Assembly (NCBI GenBank): GCA_965203565.1
Contig: OZ241896.1
Span: 2,666,001 to 2,730,000, forward strand
DNA length: 64,000 nucleotides
From: JAAXGX01 sp965203565
Lineage (GTDB): Bacteria; Acidobacteriota; Vicinamibacteria; Vicinamibacterales; UBA8438
Direction of reading: 5' to 3'
Positions 42,047 to 50,460 of this stretch are shown here, in pieces; positions within the stretch are counted from its first letter, which is position 1, and the number at the start of each line of letters is the position of its first letter. Under the pieces are notes generated by a model. It worked only from the letters and a program-made list of their open reading frames with translations, had not been told where the DNA came from and searched no databases. A program made the position numbers and the translations under genes.

Positions 42047-43318
42047 ATGACAGGCCGTCATCCGGCCCGTCCGGGCGCGTTCGGCCGGCTGGTCTGCGGC
42101 GCGGCCGTCGCCGCCGCCGGGCTGGTCGCGGTGCTGCCGCAACCAACCGCCCTCATCTGGCAGGCGAGCGTCCTGCTGAGTGAATGGGGGCACTGGCTGG
42201 CCGCGCTGGCGCTGCTGCTCCTGCCGGGATGGCGCCGTTCGCGGGTCGACGCCGTGGGAGCGGCGGCGGCCTGCGCCGGCATCGCACTCCTCTTCTCACC
42301 GCTGGTCCGCGCGTACCCGCTCAACCACACGCTGCCCGCGCTGCTGGACGAGGCGTTCGGGGCGCCGCCGCCGGACGCCCCGACCGGCCAGCCGCCGCGG
42401 CCGGCCCCGCTGGCGCTGGCCGACTTGGCGTTCGGCGTCTCGTCGGACGACGTCATCGTCGACGAGCACGTCTACACGGCAGCGGACGGCGAGAACCTCA
42501 CGCTCGACCTGTATCGTCCGGCGTTCGCCGAAGGATCGCTGCCGGCCGTCATCATGATCCACGGCGGGGGGTGGGTCGGCGGGGACAAGCGCGACCTGCC
42601 GGAGCTGAACGAGTACCTGGCGTCGCGCGGCTACGTCGTGGCGGCCGTCGCCTACCGGCTCGCCCCGCAGTGGACGTTCCCGGCCGCGCAGGACGACGTG
42701 GCGGCCGCCGTCCGGTACGTCAAGGACCTCGAGCACACGCACGGCCTCGATCCGCAGCGGATCGCGCTGGTCGGCCGCTCGGCGGGCGGGCAGATCGCGC
42801 TCCTGGCCGCCTACACCGCCGAAGACCCGGCGATCCGCGGCGCGGTCTCGTTCTACGGGCCGTTCGCGCTGCGTTGGGGGTACGACAACCCGGCGAAGGC
42901 GGGCGTGGTCGACTCGTCGGGACTGCTCGAAACGTACCTGGGCGGGCCGCCGGACACGCACGGCGCGCAGTACTACGCGGCCGAGCCGGCGCGGTTCGTG
43001 ACCCCGGCGACGCCTCCGACGCTGCTGCTCCAAGGGCTGCGGGACGAGCACGTCTCCCCGTTCCATGCCGAGTTCGTGAGCGCGCGGCTGATCGACGCGG
43101 GCGTGCGGCATGCCGTGGTGCGGATGCCCTGGGCCACCCACGGATGCGACTACGTCTTCAGCGGACCGTGCGGGCAGGTCACCACGTACGCCGTGGAGCG
43201 GTTCCTGGGCGCGACCCTGCGCGCGACGCCCGCGCCGCCTGAACCGATCGAGTCGCCCGAATCGCCCGAGGCCTCCAGGTCGTTCGATTTCGAGTTCTCC
43301 AGGACTCCTCGATCATGA
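42047..43318 (+). CDS. Membrane-anchored alpha/beta hydrolase, HSL/BD-FAE-like
   Basis: A 423-residue protein: three membrane helices in the first about 85 residues, a Pro-rich linker, and an esterase domain. MIHGGGWVGGDKRDLPEL holds the oxyanion-hole HGGG, LVGRSAGGQIALLAAY the nucleophile Ser, LLLQGLRDEHVSPFH the Asp and PWATHGCDY the His. The form is that of hormone-sensitive-lipase-like carboxylesterases. ATG at 42047 is the first start after the foldback remnant. The stop overlaps the next start (ATGA at 43315), so it is co-translated with a sodium:solute symporter that may import its product or substrate. Confidence 0.87.
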   Translation: MTGRHPARPGAFGRLVCGAAVAAAGLVAVLPQPTALIWQASVLLSEWGHWLAALALLLLPGWRRSRVDAVGAAAACAGIALLFSPLVRAYPLNHTLPALLDEAFGAPPPDAPTGQPPRPAPLALADLAFGVSSDDVIVDEHVYTAADGENLTLDLYRPAFAEGSLPAVIMIHGGGWVGGDKRDLPELNEYLASRGYVVAAVAYRLAPQWTFPAAQDDVAAAVRYVKDLEHTHGLDPQRIALVGRSAGGQIALLAAYTAEDPAIRGAVSFYGPFALRWGYDNPAKAGVVDSSGLLETYLGGPPDTHGAQYYAAEPARFVTPATPPTLLLQGLRDEHVSPFHAEFVSARLIDAGVRHAVVRMPWATHGCDYVFSGPCGQVTTYAVERFLGATLRATPAPPEPIESPESPEASRSFDFEFSRTPRS

Positions 43319-44739
43319 GCCTCCAGCTCGCCGTGCTCGTGGCGTACGCCGCGCTGCTGATGGGGTTCGGCCTCCGGTCGGGCCGGCGCGTGCGGCGGGC
43401 CGGCGACTTCTTCGTGGCGGGCCGGCGGCTCGGACCCGGCCTGCTGCTCGCGACGTTCCTGGCCTCGAACATCGGCGCCGGCTCGACCGTGAATGCGGCG
43501 GCCCTCGGCTACCGGGACGGGTTGAGCGCCTGGTGGTGGGTCGGGTCGGCCGGGCTCGGGTCGATCGTCCTGGCGCTGTGGATCGGCCCCCGGATCCGCC
43601 GGCTCGCGGCGCGGCGCGACCTCGCCACCGTGGGCGACTTTCTGGAGCACCGGTACGGCCGGGCGGTCCGGGCCGCGGTAGCGGTCCTGCTCTGGATCGG
43701 CGCGCTGGCGATCCTCGCCGGGCAACTGCTGGCGATCGGCTGGGTGCTCAACGTGGTGACCGGGATCGACCGGTGGGCGGGATGCGTCCTCGGCGGTCTG
43801 GTCGTGACCGTCTACTTCAGCGCGGGCGGACTGATCACGGCGGTCTGGATCAACGCCGCGCAGCTCGCCGTCCTGCTGGCCGGCTTCGTCGTCGTCCTGC
43901 CGCTGGCCCTCGCCGAAGCGGGCGGCTGGGACCACGTGGTGGAGGCCACGCGCGGCATCGACGGCTACTGGAATCCGTGGCGCGGCGGCGGGTCCGGGTG
44001 GTTCTACGCCGCCATGCTCGGACCGGCGTTCATCGTCTCGCCCGGCCTGCTGCAGAAGGTGTACGCCGCCCGCGGCGACGCCGCGGTGCGAGTCGGCGTC
44101 GGCCTCAACGCCGCGGTGCTGCTGGTGTTCGCGGCCGGTCCGCCGCTGCTCGGGATGATCGCCCGGTCGGTCCACCCGGCGCTTCCCAACCAGGACTTGG
44201 CCCTGCCGACCCTGCTGATGGAGCAGGTCCCGCCGGCCGTCGGCGCGCTCGGCCTGGCGGCGCTATTCTCGGCCGAGGTGAGCTCCGCCGACGCGATCCT
44301 GTTCATGCTGGCGACGTCGCTGTCGCAAGACCTGTACCGGCGTTTCGTGCGGCCATCGGCGACCGACGCGCAGGTGCTCCGGGTGGCGCGGCTGGCCGCC
44401 GTCGCCGGCGGCGTGTTCGGGACGGCGCTGGCCGTCGCCGCCGAATCGATCGCCGCCGTGCTGGCGTTCTTCTACACACTGCTCAGCGTCAGCCTGTTCG
44501 TGCCGGTCGTCGCGGGGCTGTACTCGCGACGTACGGGATCGGCCGAGGCCCTGGCCTCGATGGCCGCCGGCGTCGCGGGGGCGACGGTCGTGCAGCTTGC
44601 GACGGGCGGCGCGGGCGTCGCCGGGCTGACGCCCGCGATGTGCGGCCTCGGCGCCGCCGCGCTCGGCTGCGGCGCCGCCGCACTCGTCCGGCTCGGCGGC
44701 GCAGACGACCACGGGCGCGACGCCGCGCCCGGACGCTAA
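43315..44739 (+). CDS. Sodium:solute symporter (SSS family)
   Basis: A 474-residue inner-membrane transporter with about thirteen helices. Landmarks are GDFFVAGRRLGPGLLLATFLASN, the sodium-site helix with GAGSTVNAAALGYRDG, and the later AALFSAEVSSADAILFMLATSLSQDLYRRF. The substrate class (sugar, amino acid or monocarboxylate) cannot be read from these motifs. Its position directly after an esterase suggests uptake of an organic acid or alcohol product. Its stop overlaps the convergent hydrolase gene by 4 bases. Confidence 0.92.
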   Translation: MSLQLAVLVAYAALLMGFGLRSGRRVRRAGDFFVAGRRLGPGLLLATFLASNIGAGSTVNAAALGYRDGLSAWWWVGSAGLGSIVLALWIGPRIRRLAARRDLATVGDFLEHRYGRAVRAAVAVLLWIGALAILAGQLLAIGWVLNVVTGIDRWAGCVLGGLVVTVYFSAGGLITAVWINAAQLAVLLAGFVVVLPLALAEAGGWDHVVEATRGIDGYWNPWRGGGSGWFYAAMLGPAFIVSPGLLQKVYAARGDAAVRVGVGLNAAVLLVFAAGPPLLGMIARSVHPALPNQDLALPTLLMEQVPPAVGALGLAALFSAEVSSADAILFMLATSLSQDLYRRFVRPSATDAQVLRVARLAAVAGGVFGTALAVAAESIAAVLAFFYTLLSVSLFVPVVAGLYSRRTGSAEALASMAAGVAGATVVQLATGGAGVAGLTPAMCGLGAAALGCGAAALVRLGGADDHGRDAAPGR

Positions 44740-45458
44740 TTCAACAGCTGATCCTTCAGCCAGGACACGATAGCCGGCTCGAGGTCCGGGTTCTTCGCGA
44801 ACATCGGCAGCCCGTGCTCGGTTCCCCCGTAGATCTTCGCCATCGACTTCGGGTTCTTCGACCCGTCGACCGCCGTCCGGATCACTTCGTGCACGCCGGG
44901 AGTGAGGTCGTCGGCGTCGGCCGCCGCGCCGAACACCGCCAGACTCGAGGTCATGGCGATGTGCGACCTGGCGGCGTCGCTCGGGAATCCGGAGAGCGCC
45001 ATGAACGCAATGATCCCGGGGTTCCGCACGGCGAGGTCGGAGGTGAGCGCCACGCCGCAGCTTGCGCCGCCCACGCCGACGCGTGACGAGTCGACCCCGT
45101 CCTGCGCCAGGAGGTAGGCGTACGCCGCGTCGACGTCGGGCGGCGACTGCCGCATCAGCTTCGGGAACGACTCCGGCGAGACCAGCCCCTCGCCAGGCGT
45201 CTCCCCGAAGCCGCGCAGGTCGAACGTCAGCACGTGGATGCCGGCGTCGGAGAGGCTGCCCGCCAGACTCTCCCACGACGTGCGGTCCATGTTGCACTGG
45301 TGGACCAGCAGCATCGCCGGTCCCGGCCGGCCCGGATCGTAGTAGCTCCCCTTGAGCACGACGCCGTCCGCGCTCCGGATGTCGACGGGGCTGCTCTCGG
45401 CGAACCCGGCCGTAGCGGCGGCGACGACGAAGGCAAGACTCAGAGCGATGGATCGCAT
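44736..45458 (-). CDS. Exported alpha/beta hydrolase
   Basis: A 240-residue protein with signal peptide MRSIALSLAFVVAAATAGFA. LLVHQCNMDRTSWESLA is the oxyanion region, VGGASCGVAL a GxSxG nucleophile elbow, an acidic site lies in AAADADDLTPGV, and the His is in YGGTEHGLPMF. GCAGGAGGTTGTC sets the ATG at 45458. Upstream, the frame stays open into foldback copy C, whose GTG at 45563 would produce a 35-residue N-terminal extension ahead of this start. The protein is therefore predicted in a normal form and possibly an element-fused form. Substrate unknown. Confidence 0.82.
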   Translation of the reverse strand: MRSIALSLAFVVAAATAGFAESSPVDIRSADGVVLKGSYYDPGRPGPAMLLVHQCNMDRTSWESLAGSLSDAGIHVLTFDLRGFGETPGEGLVSPESFPKLMRQSPPDVDAAYAYLLAQDGVDSSRVGVGGASCGVALTSDLAVRNPGIIAFMALSGFPSDAARSHIAMTSSLAVFGAAADADDLTPGVHEVIRTAVDGSKNPKSMAKIYGGTEHGLPMFAKNPDLEPAIVSWLKDQLLN

Positions 45459-45480
45459 GACAACCTCCTGCGCGGTCTGG

Positions 45481-45637
45481 CAGCCCGTGGCGGAGGTCCC
45501 CGCTGCATTCGAGCGGCGATGCATCCCGCCTGACGGCGTTGTTCGTCGGTTACGCATGCCCACTATGCACCCTCCTCACGCCTTGTCAGCCAGGCGCCTC
45601 ACCCTCTCGGCGCCCTGCGGGGTTCCACCACGGGCTG
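45481..45637 (-). mobile_element. Foldback MITE-like element, copy C
   Basis: A 157-bp copy in the opposite orientation to A and B, flanked by a 4-bp direct duplication CTGG (45477-45480 and 45638-45641). The terminal repeats and internal hairpin arms are kept. On the minus strand GAGGAGGG is followed by GTG (45563) where A and B have TTG. From there the frame runs out of the element into the hydrolase gene at 45458. It lies directly upstream of that gene's own ribosome site. Confidence 0.88.
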
Positions 45638-45734
45638 CTGGGTGACGCGGCTTGAAACCCCGCGCAGTATAGCACCGGAAGACGCCGAACAGCCGCGGCG
45701 AAGCCTCGCTGCATTCGCGGCGCCGCACTCCCCG

Positions 45735-46364
45735 CTACGGCTCCCGCAACGCTTCGGTCACGCGGCCGGCGGCCTGCCTGACCGAGACGGGGATCGCCTG
45801 CGCCTGCACGTCGCCCTGCGCGGCGTACCGTTCGAGGCGGCCTAACTCCGCCGCCAGACGCGCCGCGAACTCCGGAACGGGCCGGTCTATGGCCGACCGC
45901 AGCGGCCCTTCGGGAGGGCTTGGACAGACCCGCACTCCCGGGAACTGCCGGGCGAACGTCGCCACGCAGCGCCGCATCACGAACCCCTTGGCCACCAGCA
46001 GGGCGGAACGAGGGCGCAGGCCGCGCTCGGCGAGCGCCGCCATGCCGAACCGGACGTTCTCCAGGGTGTTCGCCGCCGCCGGCTCGGTGACGATGGCGGC
46101 GGCCGGGACGCCGGCGGCGACGAAATGCGCCGCGAAGACGTGCGCTTCGGGGCGGTCGAACCGTTCTCGCGTCAACCGGCCGCAGCTCCCGCTCGCCAGC
46201 ACCCGCGGCGCGAGTCCCTCGTGGTACAGGCGCGCCGCTCGCGCCGGGACCGCGCGGTCAGCCGAACCGAACACGAAGATCACGTCCGCCGGCTGCGGGT
46301 CGGCCGCCACCGCCAGATAGTCCCAGAGCGGCTGCAGCAGGCGTTCGAGACCGGCGTCACGCAT
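45735..46364 (-). CDS. YdcF/ElyC-like DUF218 protein
   Basis: A 209-residue protein of the DUF218 family. DVIFVFGSADRAVPARAARLYHEGLAP, the TEPAAANTLENVRFG motif with conserved Asn/Thr/Glu, and ALLVAKGFVMRRCVATF are typical. Family members act in envelope or vitamin metabolism in different bacteria and no single reaction is established. There is no membrane helix. It lies 13 bp downstream of mqnE on the same strand and is probably in its operon. Confidence 0.85.
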   Translation of the reverse strand: MRDAGLERLLQPLWDYLAVAADPQPADVIFVFGSADRAVPARAARLYHEGLAPRVLASGSCGRLTRERFDRPEAHVFAAHFVAAGVPAAAIVTEPAAANTLENVRFGMAALAERGLRPRSALLVAKGFVMRRCVATFARQFPGVRVCPSPPEGPLRSAIDRPVPEFAARLAAELGRLERYAAQGDVQAQAIPVSVRQAAGRVTEALREP

Positions 46365-46377
46365 GGCGCCCGGTGAC

Positions 46378-47478
46378 TCAGGCCGGCTGCGCGACGACGT
46401 TGTACAAGGTGTCGCGTTCGACCGGGGTGCGGCCGGCGGCGCGGATGAGGCGGCTGATCTCGGCGGGGGTCATCGCTTCCGGCGTCGCGGCGCCTGCCAT
46501 GTGGTAAATCCGCTCCTCCTGCACCGTGCCGTCGAGGTCGTCCACGCCGAACCAGAGCGACGTCTGGGCGACGTCGACGCCGGTCGCGATCCAGAACGCC
46601 TTGACGTGCGGGACGTTGTCGAGCATCAGCCGCGCGACGGCGTGGACGCGCAGCGTCTCGGTGGCGGGCGGGGCCGGCAGCTTCCGCATCCGGTTGTTGT
46701 CCGGGTGGAACGCCAGCGGGATGAACGCCTGGAACCCGCCCGTCTCGTCCTGCAGGCGGCGGGCCCGCAGCATGTGATCGACCCGCTCGGCATGCGTCTC
46801 GACGTGGCCGTACAGCATCGTGACGTTCGAGCGGAGCCCGAGCCGGTGCGCCGTCCGGTGGATCTCCAGCCACCGCGTCCCGCCGCACTTGTCGTGGCAG
46901 ATCTTCCGGCGGACGCGCTCGGCGAAAACTTCGGCGCCGCCGCCCGGCAGCGAGTCGAGCCCGGCGTCCATCAGCTCGCGGAGCACCTGCTCGTCGGTCT
47001 TGCCGTACAGGTCGGCGAAGAACGCGATCTCGACGGCGGTGAAGCACTTCAGGTGGATGGCGGGCCTGATCCGCTTGAAGCCGCGGAGCAGCTCCAGGTA
47101 GTACTCCCAGGGCAGGTCCGGGTGCAGGCCGTTGACCACGTGCACTTCGGTGAGCGCCTGGTCGGCGCGGCTTCGCAGCTTGTCCCACGCCTGCTCCAGC
47201 GTCATCGTGTAGGCGCCGTCGCCGCCCGGCTCCAGCCGGGCGAAGGCGCAGAACAGGCAGCTCGCCACGCAGACGTTCGTCGCTTCGAGCCGGATGTTGT
47301 GGTTGAAGAACGCCTGCCCGCCGTGACGCCGCTCGCGCTCGCGGTTGGCGAGCCACCCGACCGCGAGCAGGTCGGGGCACTCGAACAGCCGGACGCCGTC
47401 GTCGAGGCCCAGGCGGACGCCACCGTCCAGCTTGTCGGCCACGTCACGGAGGCCGCCCGCGGCGAGCCGTGCGTACAT
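46378..47478 (-). CDS. mqnE: Aminofutalosine synthase (radical SAM)
   Basis: A 366-residue radical SAM enzyme that joins 3-[(1-carboxyvinyl)oxy]benzoate and SAM to make aminofutalosine, the committed steps of the futalosine route to menaquinone. CVASCLFCAF is the CxxxCxxC cluster motif, after NHNIRLEATNVC. HVVNGLHPDLPWEYYLELL, SLPGGGAEVFAERVRRKICHDK, TMLYGHVETHAERVDHM and PLAFHPDNN are hallmarks that separate MqnE from MqnC. It is of full length. The rest of the pathway is not in this window. It lies between a YjbQ gene (upstream) and a DUF218 gene. Confidence 0.95.
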   Translation of the reverse strand: MYARLAAGGLRDVADKLDGGVRLGLDDGVRLFECPDLLAVGWLANRERERRHGGQAFFNHNIRLEATNVCVASCLFCAFARLEPGGDGAYTMTLEQAWDKLRSRADQALTEVHVVNGLHPDLPWEYYLELLRGFKRIRPAIHLKCFTAVEIAFFADLYGKTDEQVLRELMDAGLDSLPGGGAEVFAERVRRKICHDKCGGTRWLEIHRTAHRLGLRSNVTMLYGHVETHAERVDHMLRARRLQDETGGFQAFIPLAFHPDNNRMRKLPAPPATETLRVHAVARLMLDNVPHVKAFWIATGVDVAQTSLWFGVDDLDGTVQEERIYHMAGAATPEAMTPAEISRLIRAAGRTPVERDTLYNVVAQPA

Positions 47479-47516
47479 CAGGCGAGCTCCCGAAGGCGGG
47501 GATGGGCGTCAGCCGG

Positions 47517-48020
47517 TCAGCCGACGCCCCAGGCCTGCACGCGCAACGTCCGCGCGCGCGGACCGTCGAGCTCGGCCATCAGCACCCGCTGCCACTGACC
47601 GAGCACCACTTCACCGCCGCTGACCTGCAGCGTCAGGCTGTGGCCGAGCAGCAAGGCCCGGAGATGCGAGTCGGCGTTCATCCGGTCGCAGTCGGAGTGG
47701 ACGGGATCGTTGTGCATCCACTCCTCGTCGCGTGCGACCATCTGCTCCAGGAACCGCCGGATGTCCGAGAGCAGCGCCGACTGGAACTCGTTGATGAAGA
47801 GGGTGCACGTCGTGTGCAGCGACCACAGGCTGACGATCCCCTCCCGTATGCGCAGGCCGCGCACGAACGCCATGATCCGGTCGGTCAGATCGACCACCTC
47901 GATCCGTTCGTCGGTGGGGATCATGAGCGTCTCGCCACGGATCACCAGGCCGCCGGCGGCGGCGGAGGTGACGTCGGAGACGGGCGTCTCTCGCACGGTG
48001 ACGGTCGAGCTCTTGTTCAT
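47517..48020 (-). CDS. YjbQ/UPF0047 family protein
   Basis: A 167-residue soluble protein, of full length for the family. VSLWSLHTTCTLFINEFQ, HSDCDRMNADSHLRALLLG and SGGEVVLGQWQRVLMAELDGPR are the conserved blocks with the His/Asp/Glu surface. Some members show weak thiamine-phosphate synthase activity; the real role is unclear. ATG at 48020 follows GAGAGGA. It is probably the first gene of the unit with mqnE, 38 bp apart. Confidence 0.88.
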   Translation of the reverse strand: MNKSSTVTVRETPVSDVTSAAAGGLVIRGETLMIPTDERIEVVDLTDRIMAFVRGLRIREGIVSLWSLHTTCTLFINEFQSALLSDIRRFLEQMVARDEEWMHNDPVHSDCDRMNADSHLRALLLGHSLTLQVSGGEVVLGQWQRVLMAELDGPRARTLRVQAWGVG

Positions 48021-48227
48021 GCGGTCCTCTCGCGGGGGGCGGGTGTCGCCTGGGCGTGCAGGGGACGCCAACGCCGCCATCGTCAACAGGCGCATCTTAT
48101 GCCAACAGGCCGATGCGCGCAACCGCCGAATGCTGCAACTGCATCGCGTGCGGCCGGCCTGCGCCGGACTTCCCGCGCATCGGGCCCGGCCGCCGTTAGC
48201 GGCCGACGCCGGGAGCCGCCCGTTCGC

Positions 48228-48233
48228 TATACT
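48228..48233 (+). promoter_or_regulatory. Putative -10 element before the cobalamin riboswitch
   Basis: TATACT lies just before the riboswitch begins, the right place for a start that would include the whole aptamer. The -35 region is GC-rich and unconvincing. Confidence 0.45.
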
Positions 48234-48239
48234 GATGAA

Positions 48240-48415
48240 AAGTTGGCGCGTCCCGCCGGCCCTGGGAAGTGGGTGGAAGGCCCACACGGTCCCGCCACTG
48301 TGAGCGGATAGCGGAACGGCTTCGAGGCGCCTTCGGGCGCCCGCCACTGTGCTCCCGGAGCACGGGAAGGCGCGGCCGTTTCGCGGCGACCCGCAAGTCA
48401 GGAGACCAGGCCGGC
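48240..48415 (+). ncRNA. Cobalamin riboswitch
   Basis: Conserved blocks of the AdoCbl aptamer appear in order: GGGAAGTGGGTGGAA with the complementary CCCAC, the GGTCCCGCCACTGT box (about 48288-48301), a peripheral stem with CGCCACTGTGCTCCCGG then GGGAAGGCG, and the B12 box GCAAGTCAGGAGACC (about 48393-48407). It lies about 75 bases before an ABC importer for corrinoids. High cobalamin should reduce expression of the operon, either through the downstream GC-rich stem or ribosome-site masking. Confidence 0.93.
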
Positions 48416-48485
48416 CGGGATCCTCTCTCCCGCCGCGCCGATGCGCCGGTGCGGCGGGAGTCGGTGCGTTGCGACACCGAAAGGG

Positions 48486-49409
48486 GTGAACGTCCTGCCG
48501 CCCGCGACACCGGCTCCTGCCCGCAGCCCCCGGCCGCCGGCCCCCGGCCGCCGGAGCGGCTCCGGCGGCCTCCATGCCGGCGCCGCGCTCCGGCTGGAAG
48601 CTGTCTCGTTCGCCTACGATGGCGCGCCGGTGCTGCGCGACGCATCGGTCGACGTCCCGCCGGGCGAGCTGGTCGGGATCCTCGGACCGAACGGCTCGGG
48701 GAAGACGACGCTCCTGCGCCTCCTGTGCGGGCTCCTGCGGCCGGCCGCCGGCCGGGTGACGCTGGACGGCGACGACCTCGCGGCGCTTCCGCGCAGCGCG
48801 CTGGCGCGGCGGATGGCGGTGGTCCCGCAGGAGACCCATGCGGCGTTCGACTACTCGGCGATCGAGATCGTCCTGATGGGGCGCTACCCGCACCTCGGTC
48901 CGCTGGAGACGGAAGGCCCTGCCGATCTTGACGTCGCGCGCCGGGCGCTCGCCCTGACCGGCGCCGGCCACCTCGAACGCCGCCCCTTCCCGGCGCTCAG
49001 CGGCGGCGAGAAGCAGCGCGTCGTCATCGCGAGCGCGCTGGCCCAGCTCTGGCGGCCGGACGAGCGAGACGCCCCCGGCGCGCCGGGGGCGCTGCTGCTC
49101 GACGAGCCGACCGCGTCGCTCGACCTCGGGGCGCAGCTCGACGTCGTCTCGATCCTGCGCTCCCTGAACCGGACCCGGGGCGTCACCATGGCGGTGTCCA
49201 CTCACGACCTCGACCTCGCCGCCGGTCTGTGCCGGCGCCTCGTACTGCTGCACGAGGGGCGCGTGCTGCGGTCGGGACCGACCGGGGAAGTGCTGAACCG
49301 GGAGACGGTCCGAACCCTGTACGGCGTGGACGCCGACGTCCGGTGGCATGCCGGCGCGGGGCGCCTCACCGTCGTTCCGACAGCGAGGAGGCGGGCGCCC
49401 GGTGGCTGA
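48486..49409 (+). CDS. btuD: Cobalamin/Fe-siderophore-type ABC ATPase
   Basis: A 307-residue ATPase. A Pro-rich N-terminal stretch of about 40 residues precedes the ATPase domain: Walker A GPNGSGKTT, Q-loop VVPQETHAAF, signature LSGGEKQRVVIASA, Walker B LLLDEPTASLD and switch His in VSTHDLDLA. The FecE/BtuD form plus the upstream cobalamin riboswitch support B12 uptake. The GTG at 48486 is the likely start; ATPase homology begins about residue 35. It overlaps the permease by 8 bases. Confidence 0.88.
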   Translation: MNVLPPATPAPARSPRPPAPGRRSGSGGLHAGAALRLEAVSFAYDGAPVLRDASVDVPPGELVGILGPNGSGKTTLLRLLCGLLRPAAGRVTLDGDDLAALPRSALARRMAVVPQETHAAFDYSAIEIVLMGRYPHLGPLETEGPADLDVARRALALTGAGHLERRPFPALSGGEKQRVVIASALAQLWRPDERDAPGAPGALLLDEPTASLDLGAQLDVVSILRSLNRTRGVTMAVSTHDLDLAAGLCRRLVLLHEGRVLRSGPTGEVLNRETVRTLYGVDADVRWHAGAGRLTVVPTARRRAPGG

Positions 49410-50460
49410 CTTTCGCATCCTGCCGCGGCCTCGCGACGCGCTCGCCGCCGGCGCCCGCGGGGCCGTGCGGCGGCGGATCGGCGGCGTCCCGATCGCGTTC
49501 GGCGCCGCGGCGGCCGCGGTCTGCCTGCTCGCGCCGCTCGTCGGGCCGACGCCGATCCATCTCGGGCTGGCGCTCGACCCGTCGGTTCGGTTCGCCGACA
49601 ACGTCGACGCGCAGATCTTCTTCCTGGCGCGGCTCCCGCGCGTGCTGGCCGGGGCGCTGGTCGGCGCCGCGCTCGCCGCCGCGGGGGTCGTGCTGCAGGC
49701 GCTCCTGCGCAACCCGCTGGCCAGTCCGTTCACCCTCGGCGTCTCGGCGGGCGCCGCGCTCGGGGCGACGCTCGTCATCGTCCTCGGCGTCCCGCTCGCC
49801 GCCGGCGGCGTCACGGCGGCGCCGCTGGCCGCCTTCACGGGGTCGGTGGGCGCGGTGGGGATCGTCTACGCCCTGGCGCGATACCGGCGCCGCGGCCTGT
49901 CGACCGGCGTCCTGCTGCTGGCCGGCGTGACGCTCAACTCGGTCTTCTCGGCTGTCATCATGTTCCTGCAGCAGCTTGCCGACCAGGCGCGGAGCTTCCA
50001 GGCGGTGCGGTGGCTGATGGGAAACCTCGACGTGACCAGCTACGCGCCGATCGCCTCGGCCGCGCCGCTTCTGCTGGCCGCGTTCGTCGTCTTCGCCCGG
50101 CTGCCGCGGGCGCTGAACCTGCTGGCGCTCGGCCCGGACAGCGCCGCCTCGCGCGGGGTGGACGTGCTGCGGGCGCAGCGCCTGGCGTTCTTCAGCGCCT
50201 CGCTCGCGACGGGGGCGGCCGTCGCGCTGGGCGGGCCGATCGGGTTCGTCGGCATCATCGTGCCGCACTTCGTGCGTCTGCTCGCCGGCGCGGACCACCG
50301 GATCGTCCTCCCGGCGTCGGCCTGTCTCGGCGCCGCGTTCCTGGTGGCCTGCGACACCGCCGCCCGGACCGTGACGGCGCCGATGGAGCTGCCGGTCGGC
50401 GTGATCACCGCCCTGCTGGGCGGGCCGTTCTTCCTGTGGCTGCTGGCGGCGAGACGGTGA
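49402..50460 (+). CDS. btuC: FecCD-type ABC permease, cobalamin importer
   Basis: A 352-residue inner-membrane permease with about nine or ten helices. The family blocks LARLPRVLAGALVGAALAAAGVVLQALLRNPLA, FTLGVSAGAALGA, RWLMGNLD, GPIGFVGIIVPHFVRLLAG and GVITALLGGPFFLWLL are all present. It forms the channel with the ATPase at 48486 and the binding protein at 50457. Start GTG at 49402 with GAGGAGGCG upstream. Confidence 0.92.
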   Translation: MADFRILPRPRDALAAGARGAVRRRIGGVPIAFGAAAAAVCLLAPLVGPTPIHLGLALDPSVRFADNVDAQIFFLARLPRVLAGALVGAALAAAGVVLQALLRNPLASPFTLGVSAGAALGATLVIVLGVPLAAGGVTAAPLAAFTGSVGAVGIVYALARYRRRGLSTGVLLLAGVTLNSVFSAVIMFLQQLADQARSFQAVRWLMGNLDVTSYAPIASAAPLLLAAFVVFARLPRALNLLALGPDSAASRGVDVLRAQRLAFFSASLATGAAVALGGPIGFVGIIVPHFVRLLAGADHRIVLPASACLGAAFLVACDTAARTVTAPMELPVGVITALLGGPFFLWLLAARR

